Assembly: GCF_001411555.2 (NCBI RefSeq)
Contig: NC_049905.1
Span: 4,464,001-4,528,000 of the forward strand
Length of the DNA stretch: 64,000 nt
Reading direction: 5' to 3'
From: Juglans regia
Taxonomy: Eukaryota > Streptophyta > Magnoliopsida > Fagales > Juglandaceae
The translations under genes and the position numbers were made by a program. Each line of letters begins with the position of its first letter. Within the stretch, counting starts at the first letter, position 1. Below the pieces are notes generated by a model. That model was given only the letters and a program-made list of their open reading frames with translations, had not been told where the DNA came from and did not search any database. Positions 11,039 through 24,157 of this stretch are shown here, piece by piece.

Positions 11039-14000
11039 TTATAGCTGATTCAGCATTTCATAGGGGATCCTGAGACCAACAACTTGCCCAACGAATGAGA
11101 GCCATGAAATCAGATATACTTCAATTGCCGCTCCATTTCTAGCCAGAGAAACATCACCTTGGAAAAGCAGCTTCATCCACTCACCGGTTCCGCATGGATG
11201 TAATTTGTACCATGGCCTCTTCAAGTATGGATGCTCCTACATGGACAAGTCAATGTTGTCAAGGTTTCGTAGTAACTTTCAGACAACACCCAAAGTGAAA
11301 GTAAAATTGACAGGCAATGCTTCGTCAACCTCTACTTTGTGTGTCAAAGCCGATTATAGAAATCTACACATGACAAAAAACGTGCAAGACGAGTACAAAG
11401 TTCTCCACAAGGTGCCTGTCGGTCCAATGACCCATTAACCACACATACATTGCAGGAACGATCGTTAGAAAAAGAAATACTAGAATAGTTTGATTTCACT
11501 TCTGATATTATACATTACATGCAGCTATACCAACAGAAAAGCTATATGCTCAATATGATTACGACCAAAAGACTAGTTATAATTCCTGAAATATCAAGGA
11601 TCCAATCTGAGAGTTGGGAGATTCTATGGAATGAGACCCGCATTGTTCAAGTAAAGCAGTACTGCTCCAATCCCACGTTGATAAAAGGAATAACCACAGA
11701 TGGGTATAAGTAGTCATAAATGCTAAGGCCAGCATTGGTTAATTACCACGTGAAACTGGGCTTTATAAGTGATTTTAGGGAAGCTTCAGTTTGGTTAGTC
11801 TTTTTGGACTCGTATACATATGTGGCTAGCACTTTTTCTGAGTCGTTACTTATGGTGCCTTGCATGGAGACTTGATCATTTACATGGTAATTGTTACATG
11901 CTAAATTGTTAATTAATCATTAAGGCCTAGGTATGAATTATACTCGTTCATAACCCCATCCAACCTACTAGAGCTTGGGTGCTACAGAAGTACCATGACC
12001 CTGATAAATATTCTGTCTCGAGCTTGGGGCTATCTGCAACAAACAGCATCATGACAAGCTACACAATACTAATCCTCCCAATCTATAGAGAAAAGCAACG
12101 AAATTTGTAGTGGATCCATTTACTGCCGGTGGCCAAAGACACGAGCTACCTCTTAGGCAATCAAACCAAGCAGTTTCTGTTCTCTTCATCTTTTTTTCTC
12201 AATCAAATGAAAGTTGGTTCAGTAAGATCTTGTACCAATAATTCGTGTGGGATTTTAATAATCCAAAACCTGCGGGCAGTTGTTTCACCTCACGATATGT
12301 CCTTGCTCTTGTCCCTATATTGTGAGAGTCAGACTGCTAACAAATGTATCCACGTGCATTGTTTTGTCCCATCATGCCCAAAACCCAATCAGCAACACAT
12401 TTCTTTTTTGCCTTCTCCACTCTTCTTGGACAGATCTGAGAAAACCCTCACCACAGCCTTCCCAAGTTTGTCGCCAATGTTAATGGCCACAATTGTGACC
12501 ACCACAACCATGACTATCACAATTACACTTAACCCTCCAAATAAAAGAAGTTACAGAGCCTCGCACCAATCCAGACCCACCTTGTTTTTATCCAGTCAGA
12601 TCATTAAAACTAATGGCACATGCTCGAGAATTCAAATCACTTTTACATGCTCATTTGATAATCTTCTCCTCTTGCAAAAAGCAAAACTTCGTACCATGAG
12701 GTGCACTGAAAACCTTTGACAGAAATTGAACAGCAATTTGATTTAAGGTTATACTTCATATGAGAAAGAATCTGATGGCAGTTCTGTCTCTATCAAAGTT
12801 ATATAAAATATAATCACTAATGCAAGTAATATAGTTTTTCAGGAAAAAAAGAAAAAGAAAATAAACCAAACAAAAATAAGAGGAAAGTGAAATAGAAAGT
12901 TTACCTCCTGGGTTATAAACGTCCATTTTGAATCCAACAGTGTTTTGGCAGAGTGAGCAGGAAGGTGTTTTTTTATATCCTCAAACTCCAAAGGTTCTCC
13001 ATCTATATACTTAACAACATGAGTGCCTTGCTTGAAAAAAAATTTCAATAGATAAAGACCTGTATAGATATAGATGCTGAAAATGTAGTTATATATACTC
13101 TATATATTGATCTAGTCTAAATGTGCAGTTGTTTCATACAGGTTACATGCATAAATTCAGTCCTGAATAAGGTTCTTAGGAAGTTCTCTCTTTCTCTCTC
13201 TTGATTGGGATAAAATTTTGACAATGGATAATCTCACAAACAGAAGGATCTTATATTGGAAAGGTGCTATGTGTGGGTTCTTGTGGGTGGTACCAGAGAC
13301 AGCTTTTGAGCTGTTGTATGGCTGACCATAATTCTTTGATTCTGTTTGTGGAAAGGGTCTCATATGTATATAAAATTATGAAAGGCTTATACTAGTTTCG
13401 ATCAAACATATAGAGGGGTATTCAAGCCATACTTTCTTGTGTGTAGATATAAACATACTTTTTTTCATATGCATGTGTGATACATACATGTATATCTGAC
13501 ATGCTACAGAATATGTGGCGTATGTGCGCTTATATGTATATTTATAAAAAAAAATGTATAAACACAAATTTCATGCGTTATTTATGATCTGATTGAATAC
13601 AGATGAACATACCACTGTAGTACACACGAAAATATAGCACCGGAACCCTATATGAAGCACTATATACTATATGGAGATCATAGTAACATATTTCATCACG
13701 ATCACTCTGACTCTGGACCTTGCAATAAGAGCAAGTTCTTGATCAATATAGTAGAGGAGACAAGAATTAACAGGTAAAAGAAAATGCACAGTCCTCATGG
13801 TCGATATATATATATATATAATTATTCTTCAAGAAATACATAACACATTGGGAAAAAAACAAGGATGTTAGTTAAAAGACGTACTAAGGTGGCAATATCA
13901 ATGGACTCCTCTTTGTCAGAGCAACTTGTCTCTTCTTTCTGAGGGAAACTTAGTAGTTCATCATGTTCCTCCTGAACATAACAATTATGATAATGCTAAG

Positions 14001-14352
14001 ATCATTTCATCAATTAAAAGAGCTAGTGCTCTGCTATAACACTAAGGACAGACCTTAATTGACACGAGAATTATGTTCTCCAGTGACAAGTATCCTTCCA
14101 CCTAAGAGAGCAAGAGGAACAAACAATAAAAATCAACTTTTTTGAAAAGGAAATTACTACACTGGAGGAAAAACTAAAAGGAAAGTTGACAACGCTAACT
14201 TCGTGAGAAGCAACCCAAGGTTGTTTTGGACAAGAGACCCATGACCAAGGAGGGGAAGCTGAAGAAACCCTTTTCCATTTCTCTACTAAAGCACGAGCAG
14301 CGACATGAAATTCCGCTAATGAGATGGTTCCATCCCAAGATGATATATCCAT
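11039..14352 (-). CDS. ATG10: Autophagy E2-like conjugating enzyme ATG10
   Basis: Six coding exons: 14352-14200, 14101-14054, 13971-13885, 13718-13613, 13002-12905 and 11236-11039, with consistent phases, giving 229 residues. Conserved blocks are ARALVEKWKR, PPWSWVSCPKQPWV, YYDLHIVYSASYRVPVLYF, SKWTFITQEEHPYL and WYKLHPCGTGEWMKLL. The cysteine of HPC, about residue 179, is the expected catalytic residue. ATG10 forms a thioester with ATG12 and passes it to ATG5 in the cytosol, an early step of autophagosome formation. The start at 14352 gives MDISSWDGT. A 5' UTR exon ends at 14877 (donor CAG/GTTAG), and the leader acceptor lies near 14377. The last intron (12904-11237) is long and holds no convincing gene. 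Confidence 0.94.
13803..13821. repeat. AT dinucleotide microsatellite in ATG10 intron
   Basis: A run of about nine AT units lies in the intron between the third and fourth coding exons of ATG10. Confidence 0.8.
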
Positions 14353-14845
14353 GACCACTTCTTATGTAGCCTGACGGAGGAGCAAAAAGAAATGCTCTTT
14401 CAGGGTCGAAAATACAGGACAAAAACTTACAGATTTTATAATCCCAGTCTAGAGATCATAGTAAATCATTTTCCGTCAATCCCAATATCTAGAATTAGAA
14501 AATGCGGAAGCTTGGGGTATTTATGCTGCAGCAGATTTTCGCTTTAATGAGGGCTTCGTGTATCTGTGATGGACTGGTTAGTTACCAGAGTCCATCATTT
14601 CTGCGTGAGACAATTTTCTAAATGAGACAGTAGAATCAATGCGAAATGGAATTTTGTTGCCTTTTCCAGATTGACCAAAAGAAAAAAAGAGAGAAATAAT
14701 ACGAAAACTTGGCAGTGACACGCTCACCCAGACTATAATTGTTTACCATTTCGGGATTGTTAATCGTTCGTGCTTACTTTCCTTCCGTTTCTCAACAAAC
14801 CCCAACGAAAACAAAGAAGATTACCTGCCCAATCGATAAAGCAAG

Positions 14846-14864
14846 GAGAGAGAGAGAGAGAGAG
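14846..14864. repeat. GA microsatellite in the ATG10 leader intron
   Basis: A run of about nine AG units lies just inside the first leader intron of ATG10, next to the 5' UTR donor at 14877. Confidence 0.75.
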
Positions 14865-15009
14865 TGGGGGTCTAACCTGAGCCAAAATCCCAAAAAGTAT
14901 TAGCGGTCTGGTGGTGGAGTATTGCCCGGACTGAAGGAAGCAGTAGCCTGGAGCGGGTCGGAGTCGGTACAAGCCGGCTACACATAACGCCATGGAAGCT
15001 TCTATTGAA

Positions 15010-17900
15010 TTTATACGGCGGATTCAGTGGTGCCGTGGGCAGGAAGTTCGGGTTTCATGCTCGATTTGGAACCGGATCCGATATATTTATATGAAGTAAG
15101 TTTTGTCCAACTCGGTTTTTTATAAGAAAAAATCTTACTCGTAAATTTTCACACGGTCACATCACACGTAAATTTTTTATTTTTTCTTTTAGTAAATATG
15201 TGATTTATAAATAATGAGTATATAAAATCAATTAGTTTATACAAAATATAATCAAAAAATTTAAAAATAAAAATAAATATAATATATAGTGTGTGAAGAT
15301 AATAAATAACAAAATTTTTTTATAAACACAATCCTCGTAAAGCTAGCATCCATGTCTTCTCAGAAGCTCTATTTGGTCACATATCAGGTAGAAATTTATA
15401 AATAGTAATAAAATAATTTTAAATAATGATATTTGATTAGATTTTAAAAAATAAAAGATAAAAAATTAAATTAAAATATTATAAAATTAAAATATTATTA
15501 GAATATAATATTTATTTTAAAATTTAAAAAAATTGAATTATTTTTTATATTTTATTTAGAAGTTTAGAAAAATTATAATGATTATATAATAACTAGATGA
15601 AAAAGTTAAAAATTTAAAATTAAAAAATTTTATGTTAGAATGTTATTTGACTGTTGAGGACACCATTTGTAAAACCAAACGGGGCCTTTCTCTCTGCAGT
15701 GCTGCTGTTAGTGCTATGCAAAAACTCAAAAATCTGATTCAGATTCATTTCGACTCTACAGCGTCAAAGTTGCAGTTTCAATAAGATGGAGTTAGAGTTT
15801 ATTTTTTTATTTTTTATTTTTTAATAAGAGTCGGAGCTATCTACTAATCAACTCTGACTTTAACCTCTAACTCTGATGTTGTACATAAGTTATAAAATAT
15901 ATATTATTTATGTATTGATTATATATATTGGAATAAAAATATAAAAGTTATGTAGTTAAATTCAATACTATATACTAGTACAGTAGTACGTATTAATTAT
16001 TATAAAATAATATATTTATATTGTAATATAAATATATTAATAGTCGAGTATATATAAACACCATAGTATTAATATTATACATAATCAATTATAAAAATAA
16101 GTTAGATACTAGTATAATAACATACAATTAGAAATTATGGTATAAATCAAGTATATAAAATAAGTTAGGCACTATTATAGAAATAAGTAAAGTATAATAA
16201 GTTAATGACATGTAATATTATAATATAATAGTAAATTATTAGATACAAATGAATTAGTAATTTTTAATAATCAATACTACAAATTAAATTTACTATTGAA
16301 AGAAATTATAAAAATCATAAATAAAAAAAAATTATGATTAAAATGAATGTCAAGATTAAACTTAGGATTTTAAAAAATGGGTTTGGTTTAGGGGTAAAAA
16401 CCGACCATATCAGTGTAGTTTTAATCCAAAATCGAAACCACATCGACATATTTTTCAAGAGGTGATACTGATCGAAAATGGCCAATGAAGGGGATAAAAC
16501 TTGGTTACCGTCGGTTCATCAATGTCCACATCGATTTTAACTTCATAAATCCATCAAAAAAATTTCACAAATCTCACAACAAATATCATTGTGCAAATCT
16601 CACAACAAATAATCAAATATCACAGCAAAAACTAGAAAAAATAATCGGAGATAAGAGAATCTTTAAGAGAGAGCCGAAATGGAGATGAGAGACGAGAGGG
16701 AGATGAGAGAGCTAAGAGCTTGAGAGGGAGAGAGAGAGATGAGAGGGAAACAATATGGTGCCGTTTGGTGTATTAAATCAAAATGTGTCGTTTCATATAT
16801 ATATATTTTTATCAAAATTGTGGATTTATATATATATTTTTTTATCAAAATTGTGGATTTAAAAAGACGTTGATTCACTTACTTAAGTGAAACAATGTTA
16901 TTTTATACATGTATATATATAATCAGTCAGTTTGGCAGTTTGAACCAAGTTCAAATCGAACTGAACTGCCAGACGTCAGTTGCAAACTATTTCTACTGCT
17001 GACCAACCATTTCTCTGTCAATTTTGGCCGATTTTGTACTCTAGCGGCTAGTCAACATTGGATTGTGCAAATACAAATGCAAAATTTACATAATATGATA
17101 TGATTTTATATTTGGATATTTCACTTAAAACTTATGCTCATATTGGATTATACATATATTAGTCAAAATAATAATAAAATATTATATATATATTTTTTTC
17201 AATTTTTTTTGTTCTATTAATTTTTTTTTAAAAAAATTAAGAGCTATACGAAAATATTAATATTATAGAATATGAGACTTGGATAAAGATGTGGATGGAT
17301 CCTAGAGTGTAATAAATACATTCTAAATATTTCATACATACAATACTATCGAAAAAAACACGTCTACTATATTTTCATCTAAAAAAAAAAACACTTGGAA
17401 CGAGCACAAGGTATAAGCATAAAAAAAAAGGAAAAAAATTTGCATCAGTCCCACACCAGCACACACTCAACCTATTAAGTGTAAAAAAAAAAAAAAAAAG
17501 TGATGTGAAGTGTGTGCCGGTGTGGGGCTGATGCATAGCATTTCCCAAAAAAAAAACCTGCTCAATTGCAGTACAAGGTAGAACTAGTACTTGCCAGCAA
17601 ATGACTGGGACAAGAACGCGCAGGGGTGTTGGACCATTTTGTAGATCAAAATGCGATGTAGTAGTGGGAAGAGAGAGAGCGTTCAGATCGAAGAAATAAT
17701 TGTTTAATAGATTTGGTTGAGCTACAGTAAATGTCAAATATAACCATAAGAGATGATTTACTGTAGCTGAAAATTATTTAGATTTGTATTTACATAATTT
17801 AATGCAGGACATTTTTATTTTTTATTAATTAAATTATTCTTTTTATTTGTATTTACATAATTCAATGCCAAATGCACTAAGAATTTTGGTTTAAGGGAAA
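15010..17900. other. AT-rich intergenic DNA with degraded elements, no gene seen
   Basis: This gap lies between the divergent ATG10 and eIF3c genes. It contains a degraded copy of the Tourist-like family at about 15360-15690 (right end CCAAACGGGGCC), a GA-rich patch at 16670-16745, a foldback MITE at 17430-17546, and otherwise low-complexity A/T sequence. Open frames here have no family features. Confidence 0.65.
17430..17546. mobile_element. Short foldback MITE, 117 bp
   Basis: The two arms, about 37 bases each, pair: GCATCAGTCCCACACCAGC on the left against the reverse complement GCATCAGCCCCACACCGGC from the right, separated by an A-rich loop. The ends are GG/GGG-AAA type, and nine A residues precede the left end while ten follow the right end, compatible with a 9-bp duplication. 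This fits a small Mutator-like foldback element. The A-only duplication is weak evidence by itself. Confidence 0.6.
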
Positions 17901-17928
17901 AAAATGGTTTAAAGCTCAAAATCGTAGC

Positions 17929-18006
17929 AGCCCAGCGGAAGCCCAAAACCAGCCCAAATTCATGTAAAACGTCGTCGTTTAAAGTAGTTAGGGTTTCTAA
18001 AGCCCA
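17929..18006 (+). promoter_or_regulatory. eIF3c core promoter: telo-box and four TGGGCT elements
   Basis: AGCCCA (TGGGCT on the other strand, a site II/TGGGCY element) occurs at 17929, 17940, 17951 and 18001; the first three are spaced exactly 11 bases apart. TTAGGGTTT, the reverse complement of a telo-box, is at 17988-17996. This combination is well known in promoters of plant ribosomal protein and translation factor genes, where TCP-type factors bind the site II part. The CT-rich leader begins shortly after. Confidence 0.7.
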
Positions 18007-18636
18007 CCCCGCGACCTCACTCGGTTTCAGAACCGTCTCTATCCTCTCTCTCTGTGTGTCTCTCGCTCTCTATTCTCCCGTCGTGCGGCCGTCCCTCTAC
18101 GAGTTTGCAGCTCCTAGAACTGCCCCGGCCCCTCGCTGCTGACTCCTTCTCCTAGAGCGTTGTCGCGCCGTTGTTCCTACTTCAGTCAACCCACACTTGT
18201 AATCTCCCTAGTCCCTTGAGATTGATTTCTTGTGGATGATTTTTATTTATTTATTTATTTATATGGGCTTGCTAATGACGAGGAAAACTTGTGGATGAGT
18301 TCTTTGAAATATTGCTTTGTAAGCTTTCTGGTGTAAATTGTTGATTTATGCCTCGAGTTTCTGGTGTTATTCGTCCAACGGATGATTTTTATAACTAATT
18401 ATTTCATTACTTTTTTTTTTTTTGGTTTAATTCTAACGTGTTTTGAATAATTTATGGAACAAGTCTGGGATTTTTTTTTGGCTCTTTTGGGTTTTTTATT
18501 TCTATGCTGAAGCAGATCGATACTTGATAGGTAAATTTTAAAAGGTCCCTCTACGGAAGGTATCATGATTTTTAATTTTTTTTGGGTGCCTGAATGCAGT
18601 TTTTTGTGATCCGCTGAATTTAACTCGTACGTGAGA

Positions 18637-21600
18637 ATGGCTTCGCGCTTCTGGACATCCCAGGTTCTTACCTTTGTTTGGATGACTTATTTAGTTTCAT
18701 TTTTTTGATTCTGTATTATGATTTTAGTATTTATGAATCGATTGTCACAACGGATGCTAGAAAGTGATTTATTTTTCGTGTAATTAATAGGGTGGTAGTG
18801 ACTCCGAGGAGGAGGAGAGTGATTTTGACGAAGAGATTGAGAATGGGGGACCTGGTGACGCTACTGCTCAAGCTGCTGGAAGCAGATACCTTCAGGGGAA
18901 TGCAAGTGATAGTGATGACTCCGATGGCCAAAAGCGGGTTGTTAGGTCTGCAAAAGATAAGCGCTTCGAGGAAATGTCAGCTACTGTTGATCAGATGAAG
19001 AACGCAATGAAAATAAATGATTGGGTAAGCTTGCAAGAAAGCTTTGACAAGATAAATAAGCAGCTGGAGAAAGTTATGCGTGTCACCGAGTCTGAAAAGG
19101 TCCCTAACCTTTACATCAAAGCCCTTGTGATGTTGGAGGACTTCCTGAGTCAGGCTTTGGCCAATAAGGATGCGAAGAAGAAGATGAGCAGCAGCAATGC
19201 TAAGGCCTTGAACTCAATGAAACAGAAGCTGAAGAAGAACAACAAACAATATGAGGATTTGATAACAAAGTGCAGGGAAAATCCTGAGAGTGAGGAGGAA
19301 AAGGATGAGGAAGAGGAAGATGAGGAGGATGAAGAAACCGACTCTGAGATTGAGGAGGATCCAACTAAGATAGAATTCAAAGATTCTGAAGATGACGATG
19401 ACGATGATGACAAGGCTGGGGATAGCCAAGATGAGGATGACGGGGCGTGGGAGAAGAAGATGAGCAGGAAAGATAAGCTGATGGACAAGCAATTCAAGAA
19501 CCCTAGTGAGATCACATGGGATAAGGTTAACAAGAAATTCAAGGAGGTCGTGGCTGCTCGGGGTAGGAAAGGAACTGGAAGGTTTGAGCAGGTTGAGCAG
19601 CTTTCTTTTTTGGCAAAGGTTGCCAAGACCCCTGCTCAGAAACTTGAAATTCTATTCAGTGTTGTCTCGGCACAATTTGATGTCAATCCCGGCCTGAACG
19701 GCCACATGCCAATAAGCGTATGGAAGAAGTGTGTGCAAAATATGCTTGTGATATTGGATATTCTTGTTCAGTATCCCAACATAGTTGTGGATGATATGGT
19801 CGAGCCTGATGAGAATGAAAGCCAGAAGGGACCAGAATATGATGGGACAATTCAGGTTTGGGGAAACTTGGTTGCCTTTGTGGAAAGGATAGATGTTGAG
19901 TTTTTCAAGAGCTTGCAATGCATTGATCCGCACACTCGTGAGTATGTTGAGAGACTCAGGGATGAGCCTATGTTTTTGGTTCTTGCTCAAAATGTCCAGG
20001 ATTATTTAGAACGGGTTCGGGATTTCAAAGCTGCTGCTAAGGTTTCCTTAAAGCGCGTCGAATTAATATATTATAAGCCACAAGAGGTTTATGATGCCAT
20101 GAGAAAACTGGCTGAGCTGACAGGAGATGGAGATAATGGAGAAGCAGGTGAGGAGCCTAAAGCGGTCGAGGAAACTAGAAGTTCTTCTGCATTTGTGGCT
20201 ACTCCTGAGCTCGTCCCTCGGAAACCAACCTTTCCTGAGAATAGCAGGACCTTGATGGATTCTCTGGTATCCCTCATCTACAAGTATGGAGACGACCGGA
20301 CTAAAGCCCGTGCCATGCTCTGTGATATTTACCACCATGCTATCTTGGATGAGTTTTCAACTTCACGTGACTTGCTCCTTATGAGCCACTTGCAAGATAA
20401 CATTCAGCATATGGACATATCAACGCAGATCCTTTTCAACAGGGCAATGGCACAACTTGGTCTATGTGCATTCCGTGTGGGATTAATAATTGAGGGCCAT
20501 GGCTGCCTTTCTGAACTATATTCAGGTGGAAGGGTAAAGGAGTTGCTTGCACAAGGTGTTTCTCAAAGCCGATATCATGAGAAGACTCCAGAACAGGTAC
20601 TGGTTTTTTGTTATATGTTTCATAGGTAGGTTAACCAATTTTGTATTGTTCCTCTCTCTCTCTCTCTCTTTCTCATGTTGGAGGCTTGCCTGCTTGGATA
20701 TTCCACGTGTTTTTTTTTTCAAACTTCCCTACCATGCTACTTCTTTGTATGCACAGAATACGTGGAATCATATATATATTTCGAAGTAAAGAGCTATGAG
20801 CATAAGTTTATCTTTACTTTCACACAGCAGTACAGAGTACACATTTGCTAATTTAAAAGAATATATGCATTTGATAATAATCTAGCTGAAAGATGCATAC
20901 CCTATACTTTCTATCTTCAATTTAAAATAAAATGTTGCAATTGGCATTGAAAATCCGAAATATAGCTGGGAGTTTGATTGGGACTTAGTAGTAAGTCCCA
21001 AACAATAGTCAATTTAAAATAAAATGTTGCAATTGGACATTTATATGTTAATACGCTATTCTCATGCATTGCACAGATTCGCAACTAGTTTATAATCAAT
21101 TAATTTATGTTTTCTTTCTTTTTAATTTCTTAATGTGACCAAATTTGAAAGAATGTCATAAGAAGGATTGCATTTAATAGGGCATGTGGTCTGGGTTTTG
21201 AACTAAGACCCACCTTCCACACCTTTACCTTTGTAAGCACTACTTATTGTTGGCTTTTCATTCCATTTGGAATCACGAATTTGAAAGACCATTAAGTTTG
21301 CCTGTTCCTGTAAATATGATTGTTGGGTTAGCTTCAGTGTATCTTTGATGCCATATAATGTGCATGTGCATGCATATATGTAAATGCCCTGGGACTCACT
21401 ATTGCAAATGTTGCTCCCACCCATAGGAAAGGATTGAAAGGAGGCGGCAGATGCCTTACCATATGCACATAAATCTGGAGCTTCTGGAGGCTGTACATCT
21501 GATATGTGCTATGCTGCTAGAAGTACCCAACATGGCAGCAAACATTCACGATGCAAAGCGCAAGGTCATAAGTAAGACTCTGAGGCGGTTGCTTGAGGTG

Positions 21601-22428
21601 AGTGAGAGGCAAACATTTACAGGTCCCCCAGAAAATGTCAGAGACCACATAATGGCTGCCACCAGGGCCCTTAGCATGGGAGATTTCGAAAAATCTTTTG
21701 ATATTGTCAAATCCCTTGATGTGTGGAAGCTTGTTAGGAATCGGGAGAATGTCCTTGAGATGCTCAAGGCTAAGATCAAGGAAGAGGCTCTGAGGACCTA
21801 CCTTTTTACCTACTCATTATCCTATAATTCCCTCAGTTTGGACCAGCTTACGGTATTATTTGACCTGCCAGAGGCCCAGACTCACAGCATCATCAGCAAG
21901 ATGATGATTAATGAGGAGCTCAATGCAAGTTGGGACCAGCCAAGCAGGTGCATCGTTTTCCATGATGTTGAGCACACTAGGTTGCAGGCTCTGGCATTCC
22001 AGTTAACAGAGAAGCTAACAGTTCTTGCAGAAAGTAATGAGAGAGCAATAGAAGCAAGGATGGGGGGTGGTTTGGATCTGCCTCTTAGACGGAGAGAAGG
22101 CCAGGATTATACTACTGGAGCGTCTGCTGGAGGAAATAGGTGGCAAGACAACTCATCTTTCACTCAAGGAAGACAAGGTGGCAGTGGGCGTACAGGATAT
22201 GGTGGAGGGAGACCTTTGGCACTAGGCCAAGCTGCTGGAGGTGGTTATTCAAGAGACCGGACAGGTCAGTCACGAGGCAGCAATACTGGCTATCAGGGTA
22301 CACGTTACCAAGATGCTGCATATGGAGGGTCCGGGAGGACTTCTTATCAGAGTGGTTCATCTGCAAGGGGATCCCAAGGGGATACTTCAACCCGCATGGT
22401 CAGTCTCAACAGGGGGCTCCGAGCTTAG
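18637..22428 (+). CDS. EIF3C: Eukaryotic translation initiation factor 3 subunit c
   Basis: Exons are 18637-18663 (nine codons, MASRFWTSQ), 18791-20596 and 21427-22428, giving 944 residues, about the usual plant length. The N terminus has acidic serine patches ([15 protein letters not shown]); a long Glu/Asp tract follows at about residues 155-200; the PCI region that holds the eIF3 scaffold together lies at about 630-800 ([34 protein letters not shown]); the last 120 residues are rich in Gly, Ser and Arg. It acts in the cytosol, in the eIF3 complex on the 40S subunit. The first coding exon is tiny, so the Met at 18974 (residue 71) is a false start. A leader intron probably ends near 18599. 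Confidence 0.96.
20917..21036. repeat. 28-bp direct repeat 92 bp apart in eIF3c intron 2
   Basis: The same 28 bases, beginning TCAATTTAAAATAAAATG, occur at 20917-20944 and 21009-21036 without mismatch. The 64 bases between them contain the small palindrome GGGACTTAGTAGTAAGTCCC at about 20980-20999. A local duplication, or a small insertion with a long duplicated flank, would explain it. Confidence 0.7.
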
Positions 22429-24157
22429 GTAAACATTAATAGTGAGACTACCAGAGAGAAGACACAGTCATTAAAGTTCCTGCATCAGACATAGACTTTT
22501 TTCTCTCTCGGATCTCTGTTGGTTCTGATACTTGATAGAGATTCGTTTAATTTTTTTGCAATATTTCAATTTTGCCTCCAGAGGTCTGTCTGAAGTTTCA
22601 CCCTGAAGTTAAAACTTTGAAACTTGGTTAATGTATGCCATGCTTGTTGCTATGACTTGAACGCATGCTCTTTCATCATGTTTTGTTTCATCAGTTCCTC
22701 GCAATGTTGCTTCTATGAGATGGTGGAATGGTTTTGGTTTAGATTAAAATGGTATGAGTTTTATTTGTTGGGAAGCACACTTATGTTGGTGGCTGGAAGC
22801 ATATTGGCATAAAGGCTTCAAGTTATTTGAATTTTGTAAGCTGTATGCGTGCTAGGAGAAAAAGGTTGAATTAAGAATGATGTCATTTATCATGCTTTTA
22901 ATTATCATTTCTTAATGTCATTTGCTCGAAGTAAGGAAAAATAATGAATAGCTTTTTAAATATTTTTTGCCAAATTAGGGATGACAAATGGATGATGATT
23001 AAAAGAAAATAAATAATATTATTCATGAATTGGGATGGATGATGGTTTAGAAATGAGTTGAGATCATTTGTGAATAGTAGAATAAAAATTGAATTATTTA
23101 TTATATTTTGTGTGAGAATTTTATACAAATTGTTTTAGGATTTGAAAAAAATTAAATTGTTTATTATATTTTGTGTGAAAAAATTGAAAAAATTGTAATG
23201 ATAAGATGAGTTGAGATGAATTTTGAATGCAAACTAGGCCTGTTCTCAACCTTTTATTTTTCTTTCTCCTTTTTGTGATAAAATCAACTTTTTCTTTTGA
23301 CTATAAATAATACATTGCAAAGGGAATATCTTATAACCGGTTGGGCTAATATCTTATAAATAATACATTGAAAGTAAAGTTTGAGATTTTAAATAATCCA
23401 CTCAGTAGATTACCATAAAAAGTTCAGAGAATCTTGAACCCCAAACTAACAAATGCAAAACATAATGGCACGCTCAAAGGAGCCGTGTGATGTCAATTGT
23501 GGATTCTAAATTCTCGATAATAAAAGGGTAAAATTCCTCGTTTGTTTTCACAACATATTTCATCTAATCTAATCATTGCAACTTTTTCAAATTTTCACAC
23601 AAAATAAAATAAAAAATTCAACTTTTTCAAATTCTTAAACAATAATAATATTAAATATATATATATATATTCTAACAATATTTTATTTAATTTTTAACTT
23701 TTATCTCAACTTATCTCATCTGTAAAAACAAACGAGACTGAAGTGTAAACTCAACTGCTACAAATTCAAAATCTCTACCTTAGTGATTCAATGATTAGTG
23801 CAATTGAAGTAAGAAACTCACCTCTACAACAGCACAACAGATTGGCTATCTCCTAAACTTCCTCATGATAGACTTGTGCATTTTCTAATATTTATTTTCT
23901 AATTTTTTTAGTAGACATAATAAAGCAAATGCCTGAAAGCACAAAGAGTTATTACAGTGCTATAACTGTAGCAAAGTATGATTTTACATTGCTATTTTAG
24001 CTGCAAATTTATAGAATTTTCTTTTTTTTTTTTGGCTTTTATTTCACAATTGTGTTCATATCTCCTTTCAAAAGTAGATATGTCAGCATTCTAGTGTTTC
24101 TCTTATTCACTGACAATGCCGGAATTGTTTGAATGTCTTGCCCTGAATCTATGCAAA
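22429..24157. other. Intergenic DNA between convergent eIF3c and ACR11, with two MITE relics
   Basis: After the eIF3c 3' UTR come two copies of the Tourist-like family, at about 23030-23245 (plus orientation) and 23530-23740 (opposite orientation, ends CTCGTTTGTTTT and AAAACAAACGAG). No gene is visible. The two copies are inverted to each other about 300 bases apart. Confidence 0.6.

Noticed and set aside
12129..12719. 196-codon plus-strand frame between the last two ATG10 exons
   Set aside because: It begins with GTG rather than ATG, has no recognisable domain or biased composition, and lies wholly inside an ATG10 intron.
17375..17737. 120-codon minus-strand frame
   Set aside because: It runs through the foldback MITE and poly-A tracts, giving Phe runs; no family features.
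19150..19626. 158-codon minus-strand frame rich in Ser and Leu
   Set aside because: It is the antisense of the eIF3c acidic Glu/Asp tract, which always yields Ser/Leu runs.
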